From: JAXDLK01 sp034666665
GTDB lineage: Bacteria; Desulfobacterota; Binatia; JACPRU01
Length of the DNA: 16,676 nt
NCBI GenBank assembly: GCA_034666665.1
Contig: JAXDLK010000326.1
Coordinates: forward strand, 1 to 16,676
Direction: 5' to 3'
Within the stretch, counting starts at the first letter, position 1, and the number at the start of each line of letters is the position of its first letter. A program made the position numbers and the translations under genes. The notes beneath the pieces are model-generated. The model ran no database searches and was not told the DNA's origin. It saw only the letters and a list, made by a program, of their open reading frames with translations. Below are positions 1-7,279 of this stretch, one piece after another.

Positions 1-886
1 ACTCCGCGATCGGCTGCCCGCTGCAGCTGCCGGCGTTGCACGCGTCGTTCTCGGTACACGCGACACCGTCGTCGCAGGTGTCATTGTTGTTGACGGTCTC
101 GCACTGTCCGGACGAGGGAAGACATCCTTCGTTGGTGCAAGGGTTGTCGTCGCTCGGGCAGAGGACGGGCTCACCCGACGCGCACGTCCCCCCGGCTCCG
201 TTGCTCGCGCACGTCTCCCGGCCGTTGCAGGGGTCCTGGTCCTGGCATTCGTCATCGGAAGTGCAGCAGCCTGGAACCGACTGTGATTGGCAAACCCCCT
301 CGTGACACGAGTCCGCGGTGCAAGCCGCTCCGTCGTCGCAAGGCGAGCCCTCCGAAACGGCAGCGTTCACGCATCCCACCGCCGAATCGCAGCTATCGTC
401 GGTGCATTGGTTCGAGTCGTCGCAGACGACGGGGGGCCCGCTCAGGCAGCTGCCCTCCGAGCAGGTGTCGCCCGCGGTGCAGAGAGAGCCGTCGTCGCAC
501 GCCGCCGTGTTGTTCGACCCCGTGCATCCGAGTGCCGGATCGCAGAAATCATCCGTGCACGGGTTCGAATCCTCGCACGTGATGGCGGTGCCGGACTGAC
601 AGGTGCCACCCGAGCACGCGTCGCCGTCGGTGCACGCGTCGTTGTCGTCGCAGGGCGCGCTGTTCGAGGTCGTGATGCACCCCATCACCGTGTCACAGCT
701 GTCGTCGGTGCAATCGTTCCCGTCGTCCGGACACACCGTCTGCATACCACCGCCGCAAGCCCCGCCGGCGCAGGCGTCCTCGTCGGTACACGCGTTGCCG
801 TCGTTGCAGGGCAGCGTGTTGTTGGTGGCGGCGCACACGCCCGACGCGCATTGTTCGTCCGTGCAGACGTTCCCGTCGTCCCCGCA
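1..886 (-). repeat. Tandem 51-52-codon Cys/Asp repeat array (protein-level)
   Basis: The array contains four regular units (residues 38-88, 89-140, 141-191, 192-243), one degenerate block (244-279) and a sixth unit (280-332) that reaches the window edge. Cys spacing, the CTDD or CTxxD core and the CDDG motif are conserved. Spacer residues and synonymous codons differ between units, so this looks like an old, selected array and not a recent slippage product. More copies may lie beyond the window. Confidence 0.8.
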
Positions 887-997
887 GTCGCCGGCGGTCG
901 AGCAGGAATCCCCCGGCGCCGCGTGGACGCGCGGAGCCAGCAAGAGAACCACAGCAAGCGCCGCACAGCAGAGCGCCCTCGAGACTCGATCGATCAT
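1..997 (-). CDS. Secreted Cys-rich CTDC-type repeat protein, C-terminus outside window
   Basis: The reading frame is open from the ATG at 997 to the left edge (332 codons seen, no stop), so the gene is partial. AGGAGGA lies about 8 bases upstream and fixes the start. Residues 1-26 are a signal peptide: R4 and R7, a hydrophobic stretch (L14-L20) and a likely cut after VHA. From residue 38 the chain is a tandem repeat of 51-52 residues, with units starting at C38, C89, C141, C192 and C280 and a shorter divergent block at 244-279. Each unit holds a C-x-D-x-N-x-CTDDxC half and a CDDGxxCTxxDxCxxGxC half. This resembles the Dicty_CTDC Cys/Asp repeats found in surface proteins of Myxococcota and related bacteria. 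I infer a disulfide-rich, possibly calcium-binding extracellular protein. Its partner and function are unknown, and any C-terminal anchor lies outside the window. Confidence 0.85.
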   Translation of the reverse strand, partial: MIDRVSRALCCAALAVVLLLAPRVHAAPGDSCSTAGDCGDDGNVCTDEQCASGVCAATNNTLPCNDGNACTDEDACAGGACGGGMQTVCPDDGNDCTDDSCDTVMGCITTSNSAPCDDNDACTDGDACSGGTCQSGTAITCEDSNPCTDDFCDPALGCTGSNNTAACDDGSLCTAGDTCSEGSCLSGPPVVCDDSNQCTDDSCDSAVGCVNAAVSEGSPCDDGAACTADSCHEGVCQSQSVPGCCTSDDECQDQDPCNGRETCASNGAGGTCASGEPVLCPSDDNPCTNEGCLPSSGQCETVNNNDTCDDGVACTENDACNAGSCSGQPIAE

Positions 998-1328
998 CCG
1001 GTAGTTCCTCCTCGCGTGAGAACCCTTCACGAGCTCCGGGAGGTCTCAGCCGGCCGATGGAGATCGACTTGTGGCGTCACGCCTACCGAGTCGATGCGTC
1101 GCGTAACATCTCGCGACCAGCGCCGCAACGCCGCGGATGGGCGGAGCGGAACCGACGCTCGGGACCGGAGGGGTCGCCCCATCGGTGGCGCCCGGGTCCG
1201 TGCCCGCGCGATATCCGCGGCGCCCGCGCAGCGCGCGGACGGCGTCCCCATCCCAGGCCTTGCGTCGGTTCCTGCGTTGGAACTAGCTGATCGCTCGTGG
1301 AGCCGGTCACGAACCAGGAGGCACGTCG
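998..1328. promoter_or_regulatory. Divergent intergenic region between Cys-rich protein and molybdoenzyme
   Basis: These 331 bases separate two outward-facing genes, so promoters for both should lie here. A Shine-Dalgarno sequence is visible at each end (AGGAGGA on the minus strand near 1006-1012, AGGAGG on the plus strand at 1316-1321). I found no convincing -35/-10 pair and no sigma54 -24/-12 element. Two short palindromes are present, GGCGTCACGCC at 1073-1083 and GTTCC-N6-GGAAC at 1268-1283. Either could be an operator, but both are short enough to occur by chance. Confidence 0.45.
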
Positions 1329-3704
1329 ATGAACCTCGCCACCGTCGATCCCTCCGTCTCTCACGCGCCGCTGCCGCTCGACGCCACCGACCTCGCGACC
1401 GTGTGCGTGCTCTGTAGCCACAACTGCGGAGTCCGCGTGGACGTCGCGAACGGGCGCATCGTCGCGATCCGCGCGGACGAGACCAACCCGATCACCACCG
1501 GCTACATCTGCAACAAGGCGATGAGCATTCCCTACTACGTGAAGCACGCGCAGCGTCTCGAGGTCCCGCTGCGGCGCACGGCCGCCGGCGGATTCGAGCG
1601 CGTGTCCTGGGAGATCGCCATCCGCGAGATCGGCGCGCGCCTCGACGACATCCGCCGCCGTCACTCGCCGCGCGCGATCGGTCTCGTCGGCATCGGCGGT
1701 CAGGGGAACCACATGGACGCCGCGTACGGGCTCGGCTTCCTGCGCGCGATCGGCTCCCGGCGCTGGTTCAACGCCTTCGCGCAGGAGAAGACTCAGCACG
1801 CGCTCCTCGATCAGTGGATGTTCGACGCCTCGCCCGCGGTGTTCCTCCACGGGGACATGGCGCGAGCGCGGTTCCTGCTGGTGCTCGGCACGAACCCGCG
1901 GATCTCGAACCGCGGCCACAACCCGACGGAGAGCTTCAAGCGCTTCGTCGAGGAAGGACGGACGCTCGTCGTCGCCGACCCGCGCGAGACCGAGACCACT
2001 CGCGGCGCCGCGCGGCACCTGCGCGTCCGGCCGGGCACCGACGTGTACCTGCTGCTCGGCCTGGCCGCTACGATCGTCGCCGAGGACCTGGTGGATGCGG
2101 CCTTCGTCGGCGAGAAGGTGCACGACCTCGATCGCGTCCGTGACGCGCTCGCGGCGGTGAACGTCGCGGAGATGGCGCGGCGGTGCGGCATCGACGCCGA
2201 GGCACTGGTCGCGACGGCCCGCGAGCTCGCCGGCACGCGCCCGGCGGCGATCTTCTACGATCTCGGCGTCGAACAGGCGCCGTTCTCCACTCTGAACGCC
2301 TACCTGATCCGGCTCCTGCTGGTGCTCACCGGGAACGTCGGGCGTCCCGGAGGCAACGTCTTCTTCGAGACGCTGCTGCCGCCCGTCCGCGAGTCGGGGC
2401 GCCGCCGCGAGCCCGAGCGCGCGCTGGCATCGGGGATCCCGGCGATCGCCGCGATGGGAAACTTCGGAATGCTGTCGCCGACGCTGGTGCCCGAGGAGAT
2501 CCTGCTCGATCATCCCGAGCGGCTGCGCGCCGTCATCGTCGAGGGCGCGAACCCGTACCTGTCGTATTCCGACACCCAGCGCTGGCGCGAAGCGCGCAAG
2601 CGCCTCGATCTCTTCGTCGTGATCGAGCCGGCAATGACCGAGACGGCGGCGGACGCCGACTGGGTGCTGCCGACACCGGTGGGCTACGAGAAATGGGAGA
2701 TGGCGAACTTTCCCAAGGCCTTCCCGGAGGTCTTCGTGCAGGTCCGGCCGCCGGTCGTGCCGCCGCCGGGCGAAGCGCTTCCCGAGCCGGAGATCTACGC
2801 TCGCCTCGCCGAAGCGATGGGCCTCTTCGGCGATCCGCCCGACGCGCTCCGCTCGCTCGCCGCGGGAGCGCTCGAGGCGGACGGAGCCGCGGTCTTCCTC
2901 TCGACGGGACAGCAGTTTGCCGCGGAAGCCGGCGATCCGCGCCTCGCGAAGGAGCGGCTCCTCTTCTGGACGTACCGCACCGTCGGCGCCCATCTCGCCT
3001 CACCCGCCCTCGCCGCCATCTGGCTGCAGTGCCACCTGAACGCACTGCTCCGCGGTCCGGACGTCTTGCGCACCGTCGGCGAGGAGTGGGCGGCGCGGGG
3101 TCCGTTCGAGCTCGGCACCGAGCTCTTCCGGCGGATCCTCGATCATCCGGAAGGCGTCGAGATCGCCCGCATTCGCGAAGACACGAACCTCGAAGACCAC
3201 GTCGGCTACGAGGACGGACGCATCCGCGTCGCTCCGGAACCGATGCTCGCGGAGGCTCGCCGCGCGATCGATACCCCGCCGGCACCCGATGCCGACTTTC
3301 CGCTGGTGCTCGGCGCCGGGCTCCGCACGCGCTGGACTGCGAATACGATCCATCGCGACCCCGCGTGGCGAAAAGGCCGCGGTCCGCATTGCGCGCTCAA
3401 CCTGTCGCCGGCGGACGCCGAACGGCTCGGCGTCGAGACCGGCGAGCTCGTGCGTCTGTCGACCCGTCGCGCGGCCGTCACGCTCCCGGTGCAGATCGAC
3501 GGCAAGTGCCTCCCCGGTCACGTGTGGATGCCGAACGGATTCGGCGTCGTCTATCCCGCCGGTTCGGCCGCGGCGTCGGAGATGCAGGGCGTGAACCAGA
3601 ACGAGCTGACGGATGCCGCGGATCGCGATCCGTTCACCGGCGTCCCGCATCATCGCTACGTCCGCTGCCGCATCGATCGCATCGCGTCCGAGGTCAGGCA
3701 CTAG
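1329..3704 (+). CDS. Molybdopterin (bis-MGD) oxidoreductase, formate dehydrogenase-like
   Basis: This 791-residue member of the DMSO reductase/formate dehydrogenase superfamily starts at an ATG 7 bases after AGGAGG. An N-terminal [4Fe-4S] site is seen as C26-x2-C29-x3-C33-x27-C61, followed by N62-K63. The molybdopterin core has the LGTNP motif, a VADPRET stretch and a later GANPYLSY segment. The C-terminal dinucleotide-binding domain (about 650-785) has LVLGAGLRTRW, HCALNLSPADA and HVWMPNGFG. There is no Tat signal, so it should be cytoplasmic. It lacks the extra ferredoxin-like N-terminal domains of NAD-linked formate dehydrogenases, and no electron-transfer subunit lies next to it. Around residues 130-180, where the Mo ligand usually lies, there is no Cys or in-frame TGA; the local sequence is AFAQEKTQH (about 149-157). 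The substrate is unknown, and formate dehydrogenase is only the nearest familiar comparison. Confidence 0.88.
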   Translation: MNLATVDPSVSHAPLPLDATDLATVCVLCSHNCGVRVDVANGRIVAIRADETNPITTGYICNKAMSIPYYVKHAQRLEVPLRRTAAGGFERVSWEIAIREIGARLDDIRRRHSPRAIGLVGIGGQGNHMDAAYGLGFLRAIGSRRWFNAFAQEKTQHALLDQWMFDASPAVFLHGDMARARFLLVLGTNPRISNRGHNPTESFKRFVEEGRTLVVADPRETETTRGAARHLRVRPGTDVYLLLGLAATIVAEDLVDAAFVGEKVHDLDRVRDALAAVNVAEMARRCGIDAEALVATARELAGTRPAAIFYDLGVEQAPFSTLNAYLIRLLLVLTGNVGRPGGNVFFETLLPPVRESGRRREPERALASGIPAIAAMGNFGMLSPTLVPEEILLDHPERLRAVIVEGANPYLSYSDTQRWREARKRLDLFVVIEPAMTETAADADWVLPTPVGYEKWEMANFPKAFPEVFVQVRPPVVPPPGEALPEPEIYARLAEAMGLFGDPPDALRSLAAGALEADGAAVFLSTGQQFAAEAGDPRLAKERLLFWTYRTVGAHLASPALAAIWLQCHLNALLRGPDVLRTVGEEWAARGPFELGTELFRRILDHPEGVEIARIREDTNLEDHVGYEDGRIRVAPEPMLAEARRAIDTPPAPDADFPLVLGAGLRTRWTANTIHRDPAWRKGRGPHCALNLSPADAERLGVETGELVRLSTRRAAVTLPVQIDGKCLPGHVWMPNGFGVVYPAGSAAASEMQGVNQNELTDAADRDPFTGVPHHRYVRCRIDRIASEVRH

Positions 3705-3798
3705 TGGCATCTGCGCCTCCGGGGGCGTCTTCTCGTTGACGCCGTGTGCAGGTCTGCGACAAATAGCCGCGTCGATCCCGTCCGCCACCAACACGATC

Positions 3799-5385
3799 AT
3801 GCCCGGCTTCGAGTCATTCTCGGCTAGCGTCCGCGGGATCACCGACGCGGATGATCTCAGGCTTCTCTACGAGCTCACCGGCGATTTCGGATCCATCCTC
3901 GAGCTCGATGCGCTGCTGCGATCGGTCAACGAGAAGGTCAGACAGGCCTTCGACGCGGAGAGCTCCGTGGTGCTGCTGCTCGACGAGGCGGGCGGTGAGC
4001 TCTTCGTCCCGGCGGGGTCGGAGCCGGACCCTGCGGTCGAGAAGCGGGTTCAAGGCCTGCGCTTTCCCACCGACCGCGGCCTCGCGGCATCGGCCCTCGA
4101 ACACGCGCGGCCGGTGCTGATCGACGACGCGGCGCACGATCCTCACTTCGATCCCGAGCTCGACCGCCGGCTCGGCCCGACCAAGAACCTCCTGTACGCG
4201 CCGCTCGCCTCGCCGCGCGGAACGATCGGCGTGATCACCATGCGGAGCAAGCGCGCCGGAGCCTTCGGCGAGCGGCACCTCGCGTTTCTCGGAGCGCTCG
4301 CCGGGCCGATCGCGATCGCCATCGACAACGCCCGCGTCCACGAGCAGCTGAGGCGGTCGGAGACGCGTCTCCGCACCGAGGTCGGTGCGCTCCGGCGCGA
4401 TCTCGCCCGGCGCGACCGCTTCGAGGAGATCGTCGGCAGCGGACCCGCGATGCGCGAGGTCTTCCGTCTGATGGAGCGGGCCGCGGCCTCGGCCGTTCCC
4501 GTGCTGATCGAGGGCGAGAGCGGCACCGGGAAGGAGCTCGTCGCACGCGGCATCCACCGCGCGAGCGAGCGTGCCGATGGGCCCTTCCTCACCGTCCGCT
4601 GCGGCGCGCTTTCCGAGTCCTTGCTCGAGAGCGAGCTCTTCGGACACCGGCCGGGCGCGTTGCCGGGCGCCACGGACGACGAGCGCGGACTCTTCGAAGC
4701 GGCCAACGGCGGAACCTTGCTGCTCGACGACGTCAGCGAGATGCCACCGTCGCTGCAGGCGAAGTGTCTGCGCGTGCTCCAGGAGGGCGAGGTCGTCGCC
4801 GTCGGCGACGTGCATCCGCGCCGCGTCGACGTGAGAGTCCTCTCGGCGACGAACCGCGACCTCCGCGCCGAGGTCTCCGCCAGCCGCTTCCGCCAGGACC
4901 TCTATCATCGGATCGCCGTCTTCGCCGTCCGTGTCCCTCCGCTTCGCGAGCGGCGCGAGGACGTCTCGCTGCTCGCGGCCCGCATGGCCGCCACGGCGGC
5001 ACGACGTGAGGACCGGAAGATCGGCGGCATCGATCCGGAGGCGGTGGCCGTGCTCGAGCGTTACGACTGGCCGGGGAACGTGGGTGAGCTCGCGAACGAG
5101 ATGGGGCGCGCCGTCGCGCTGACCGGAGACGGCGAGGCGATCTCCGTCCGTCACCTGTCGGCTCACCTCCAGAACCTCGGACCGGAAGGCGTGTCCGGAC
5201 CGGTGGCTCCCGCGGGACCGGGCGGGCGCGCGAGCTCGCTTCGCCAGCGCCGGGCGGCGTTCGAAGCACGCTACATCTCGGAGGTCCTGCGCCAGTCGGA
5301 GGGCAACGTCTCCCGCGCCGCCCGCGCACTCGGCCTCTCGCGAGTGACGCTCTACAAGCGGCTCCGCGAGTACGGCATTCGCTGA
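3799..5385 (+). CDS. GAF-AAA+-Fis transcriptional regulator with altered GAFTGA loop
   Basis: This 528-residue regulator has the bacterial enhancer-binding protein layout: a GAF sensor (about 22-180), a short coiled linker, an AAA+ domain (about 210-440) and a Fis-type helix-turn-helix (about 488-528). Walker A (GESGTGKE, 239-246), sensor I (SATNRD) and the arginine-finger region (LYHRIAVF then PPLRER) are intact. Three signatures differ from the norm. The sigma54-contacting GAFTGA is GALPGA (286-291), Walker B reads LLLDDV with D311 where Glu is usual, and GNVREL reads GNVGEL (G429). The start was chosen at the ATG that begins the conserved region. The same frame stays open upstream to 3613 inside the previous gene, but that part has no domain. 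No clear Shine-Dalgarno precedes the ATG. The gene follows the molybdoenzyme by 94 bases. The ligand and target are unknown, and it may work without sigma54. Confidence 0.88.
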   Translation: MPGFESFSASVRGITDADDLRLLYELTGDFGSILELDALLRSVNEKVRQAFDAESSVVLLLDEAGGELFVPAGSEPDPAVEKRVQGLRFPTDRGLAASALEHARPVLIDDAAHDPHFDPELDRRLGPTKNLLYAPLASPRGTIGVITMRSKRAGAFGERHLAFLGALAGPIAIAIDNARVHEQLRRSETRLRTEVGALRRDLARRDRFEEIVGSGPAMREVFRLMERAAASAVPVLIEGESGTGKELVARGIHRASERADGPFLTVRCGALSESLLESELFGHRPGALPGATDDERGLFEAANGGTLLLDDVSEMPPSLQAKCLRVLQEGEVVAVGDVHPRRVDVRVLSATNRDLRAEVSASRFRQDLYHRIAVFAVRVPPLRERREDVSLLAARMAATAARREDRKIGGIDPEAVAVLERYDWPGNVGELANEMGRAVALTGDGEAISVRHLSAHLQNLGPEGVSGPVAPAGPGGRASSLRQRRAAFEARYISEVLRQSEGNVSRAARALGLSRVTLYKRLREYGIR

Positions 5386-5395
5386 TCCGCGGACA

Positions 5396-5434
5396 CCGCC
5401 GGAAGTCTCTCGCTCGGTGCGGCGTTACCGGCGG
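5396..5434. other. Inverted repeat between convergent genes, weak terminator candidate
   Basis: CCGCCGG (5396-5402) and CCGGCGG (5428-5434) are perfect 7-base inverted repeats separated by 25 bases. They lie between the stop of the regulator gene and the stop of the convergent PilZ-like gene. The position suits a bidirectional terminator. There is no T-run on either side and the loop is long, so this may be chance in GC-rich DNA. Confidence 0.25.
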
Positions 5435-5451
5435 AAGGGCCCTCGCCCCGC

Positions 5452-6117
5452 TCACGACTTGCGGGCGGCGGCGGCGATCGCGGCGAGCTGCACGAGCGGC
5501 CGCTCGAATTCGACGGCGACCTGCAGCGGCCAGATTCCTTGCGAATCGTGCGCGTTCACCTGCACGCGTACCACACGGCAGCCGACCTCCTCGGGCGGCA
5601 GGCCGTCGACGTCGAACGTGACCCGGACGCGTTCGCCGAGGGCGGGAGCGCGGTTCATGGAGATGCGCGCGCCGTCGCGCCCGAGGTCGTACGTCATTCC
5701 GACGAGGTTCGCCCCGGCCTCCCGGTGCACGGTGGCGGCGAGGCTCAACCGCAGCCGCTCGTCGTCGCGCCGTTCGCCGAGCGTCGCCGACGCGACCGCC
5801 ACCACGTTGAAGAGGGCCGAGAGCGTCGGCACGGAGGACGCCTCGAATTGCACCACGACGCGAAATGGCCAGAGCCCACCCTGCTGGGCTGCTTGCTTCT
5901 CCGATCGCACCACGCGGCCGCGGAGCTCGATCTGGTTTTCGCTCTGCGCGTGCAGGCGGAAGCAGAGCTTGATCGCCGTTCCGGCGCGCGGACCGCGCGG
6001 CATCGAGATGCGGACGCGCGCGCCGGCATCGTGAAGATAACCGGCCGACGTGGACTCCTCGCCGAACTCGAGCAGTGCGGGAACGGTGACTCCACCAGCG
6101 GCGGCACGCTCTCCCAC
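5452..6117 (-). CDS. Tandem PilZ-like domain protein
   Basis: This is a 221-residue cytoplasmic protein with two related halves. The C-terminal half (about 114-208) looks like a PilZ c-di-GMP-binding domain: R117-x3-R121, then DLGRDGAR (144-151), matching D/N-x-S-x-x-G except for Gly in place of Ser. The N-terminal half (about 10-95) shares the fold-like pattern but lacks RxxxR and the Asp. Matching segments, GLWPFRVVVQFE (81-92) and GIWPLQVAVEFE (194-205), show an internal duplication. The start is uncertain. The GTG at 6117 has AAGGG 7 bases upstream, another GTG lies at 6135, and the open frame continues upstream without domain content. No output domain is attached, so it may act as a c-di-GMP adaptor. 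It is transcribed convergently with the AAA+ regulator and divergently from the small membrane protein. Confidence 0.72.
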   Translation of the reverse strand: MGERAAAGGVTVPALLEFGEESTSAGYLHDAGARVRISMPRGPRAGTAIKLCFRLHAQSENQIELRGRVVRSEKQAAQQGGLWPFRVVVQFEASSVPTLSALFNVVAVASATLGERRDDERLRLSLAATVHREAGANLVGMTYDLGRDGARISMNRAPALGERVRVTFDVDGLPPEEVGCRVVRVQVNAHDSQGIWPLQVAVEFERPLVQLAAIAAAARKS

Positions 6118-6264
6118 GGGAGCGCCCTTTAGCACGAAACTCGTCGGAGCCGTGCTCCCGTGGCGGGCATTTCGTCTGCCCGCGGAAAGTCGCGCCGCCG
6201 GACACACGACGGTTGCGGCCTCACGCGCTTTCCTCCGGCCTCGGCGTGCCGTAGACGTCGCCCC

Positions 6265-6654
6265 ATGAAACCGGGCAGCACGACCGCCCACGTGGTGGTT
6301 TTCGCCGTCGCGACGGCGCTCTACGCCGCCGTCTACGCGCCGGATTCCCTGTGGCAAGCCGCTCACGAGCGGTTCGGCATCTTCGCCATGTTGCTCTGGG
6401 TCGCCGTCCTCCCCGGTCTCTTCGGGTTCGTGGTTCACGGACGGATGGGCGTTCCGTGGGCGACGCCCATCTGGGTCGTGGTTGCGGCACCGATCGCCGC
6501 GCACGCGGGGATCTTCGCCTGGTACTCGATGGGTCCTCTGCCGGTGCGCGTGGAGGATTGGACGATCTTCGCGACGATGATCGCGGCACAGGTGTTCTTC
6601 GTGCACCTCGGTGCAACGTTGGTGACAGCGCAGCAGCGGCCGCGGGGGTCCTGA
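6265..6654 (+). CDS. Small four-helix membrane protein, function unknown
   Basis: This 129-residue protein has four predicted membrane helices, at about 9-27, 38-59, 67-88 and 97-118, joined by short loops. There are no catalytic-looking residues apart from one His in helix 1 (H9), one between helices 2 and 3 and one near the end of helix 4. The ATG (MKPGS) sits just before the first helix; upstream in-frame sequence is Arg-rich and unlikely to be translated. There is no good Shine-Dalgarno. The next gene starts 59 bases downstream on the same strand, so the two may be co-transcribed. I do not recognise the family. The size and four-helix layout resemble many small DUF membrane proteins. Confidence 0.6.
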   Translation: MKPGSTTAHVVVFAVATALYAAVYAPDSLWQAAHERFGIFAMLLWVAVLPGLFGFVVHGRMGVPWATPIWVVVAAPIAAHAGIFAWYSMGPLPVRVEDWTIFATMIAAQVFFVHLGATLVTAQQRPRGS

Positions 6655-6713
6655 CTCGCGCCGTCGGGTTTGCCGCGCGAATCGAGCGGCACGGCCGGCC
6701 GCAGGTTGATTCC

Positions 6714-7127
6714 ATGGCTTCGTTTCCCGTGTCTCCGGAACGGATCGCCGCACTCGCTGCGCGCATGGCGGCGCTCGGCGTCCGAGAAGACGACCTCGAC
6801 GAGAAATTCGTACGTTCCGGTGGACCGGGCGGACAAAACGTGAACAAGCTGTCCACGTGCGTGTTGCTGGTCCATCGACCCACGGGGACCCCCGTCAAAT
6901 GTCAGACCACGCGATCGCAGGCGCTGAATCGTTTTCTCGCGCGCCGCTTGCTCCTCGAGAAGCTCGAACGCTCGCAGTCCGCGGTCGCAGATGCGGCTCG
7001 TGCTCGCACGGAGAAGACGCGGCGGCAGAAGCGCCGTCGCTCGCGCCGAGCGAAGGATCAGATGCTCGCCGACAAGGCGAGGCGAGCCGACACCAAGCAG
7101 CTTCGCCGTCGCGTGGAAGGCGACTGA
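6714..7127 (+). CDS. Stand-alone GGQ release factor-like protein (peptidyl-tRNA hydrolase)
   Basis: This 137-residue RF-1-domain protein carries the catalytic loop SGGPGGQNVNK, with the GGQ at residues 39-41, followed by the typical CVLLVHRPTG and TRSQALNRFLARR segments. It lacks the codon-recognition domains of RF1/RF2. The C-terminal 45 residues or so are strongly basic (RRQKRRRSRRAK), as in ArfB and mitochondrial C12orf65, where the tail enters the empty mRNA channel of stalled ribosomes. The phrases DLDEKFVRSGG and SQALNRFLARR are closer to the C12orf65-like branch than to classical ArfB. The expected role is hydrolysis of peptidyl-tRNA on stalled ribosomes or on released large subunits in the cytoplasm. 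The ATG lies 9 bases after AGG. Identity as a GGQ hydrolase is firm; the exact rescue pathway is inferred. Confidence 0.85.
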   Translation: MASFPVSPERIAALAARMAALGVREDDLDEKFVRSGGPGGQNVNKLSTCVLLVHRPTGTPVKCQTTRSQALNRFLARRLLLEKLERSQSAVADAARARTEKTRRQKRRRSRRAKDQMLADKARRADTKQLRRRVEGD

Positions 7128-7135
7128 CGGCGGCC

Positions 7136-7150
7136 CCGGCGTTCCGCCGG
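7136..7150 (+). terminator. Short perfect GC hairpin after the GGQ gene
   Basis: CCGGCG-TTC-CGCCGG is a perfect 6-base-pair stem with a 3-base loop, starting 9 bases after the stop codon of the GGQ gene. Its position suits a transcription terminator or mRNA 3'-end stabiliser. No T-run follows (AAGTCC comes next), so it is not a canonical intrinsic terminator. Confidence 0.4.
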
Positions 7151-7279
7151 AAGTCCGCAACCGTTCCAAACTGGAAGTCGATGCGCGGAAACGCGCGCGC
7201 TCCCGGCGGCGCTTCACCATCGGCGCAGGGCTTTTTGTCGAGACGCCCGACGGCACGACCGTTGCTCAGCTAATTCGCC

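Noticed and set aside
1..900. CRISPR-like or DNA tandem repeat
   Set aside because: The periodicity is in the protein (51-52 codons); DNA units are diverged and there are no short identical repeats with unique spacers.
1073..1083. Palindrome GGCGTCACGCC as operator (also GTTCC-N6-GGAAC at 1268-1283)
   Set aside because: Short arms of 5 bases in GC-rich DNA, single copies, and no recognised regulator consensus; kept only as a note in the intergenic entry.
1720..1870. Selenocysteine in the molybdoenzyme
   Set aside because: There is no in-frame TGA in the gene before its natural stop and no SECIS-like need; the frame is continuous.
3613..3798. Upstream extension of the GAF-AAA+ regulator into the molybdoenzyme gene
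   Set aside because: The added 62 residues overlap coding sequence of the molybdoenzyme and have no domain content; conserved sequence begins just after the ATG at 3799.
6118..6753. N-terminal extension of the PilZ-like protein
   Set aside because: It would overlap the small membrane protein and the start of the GGQ gene on the other strand, and the translation is Arg-rich without a motif.
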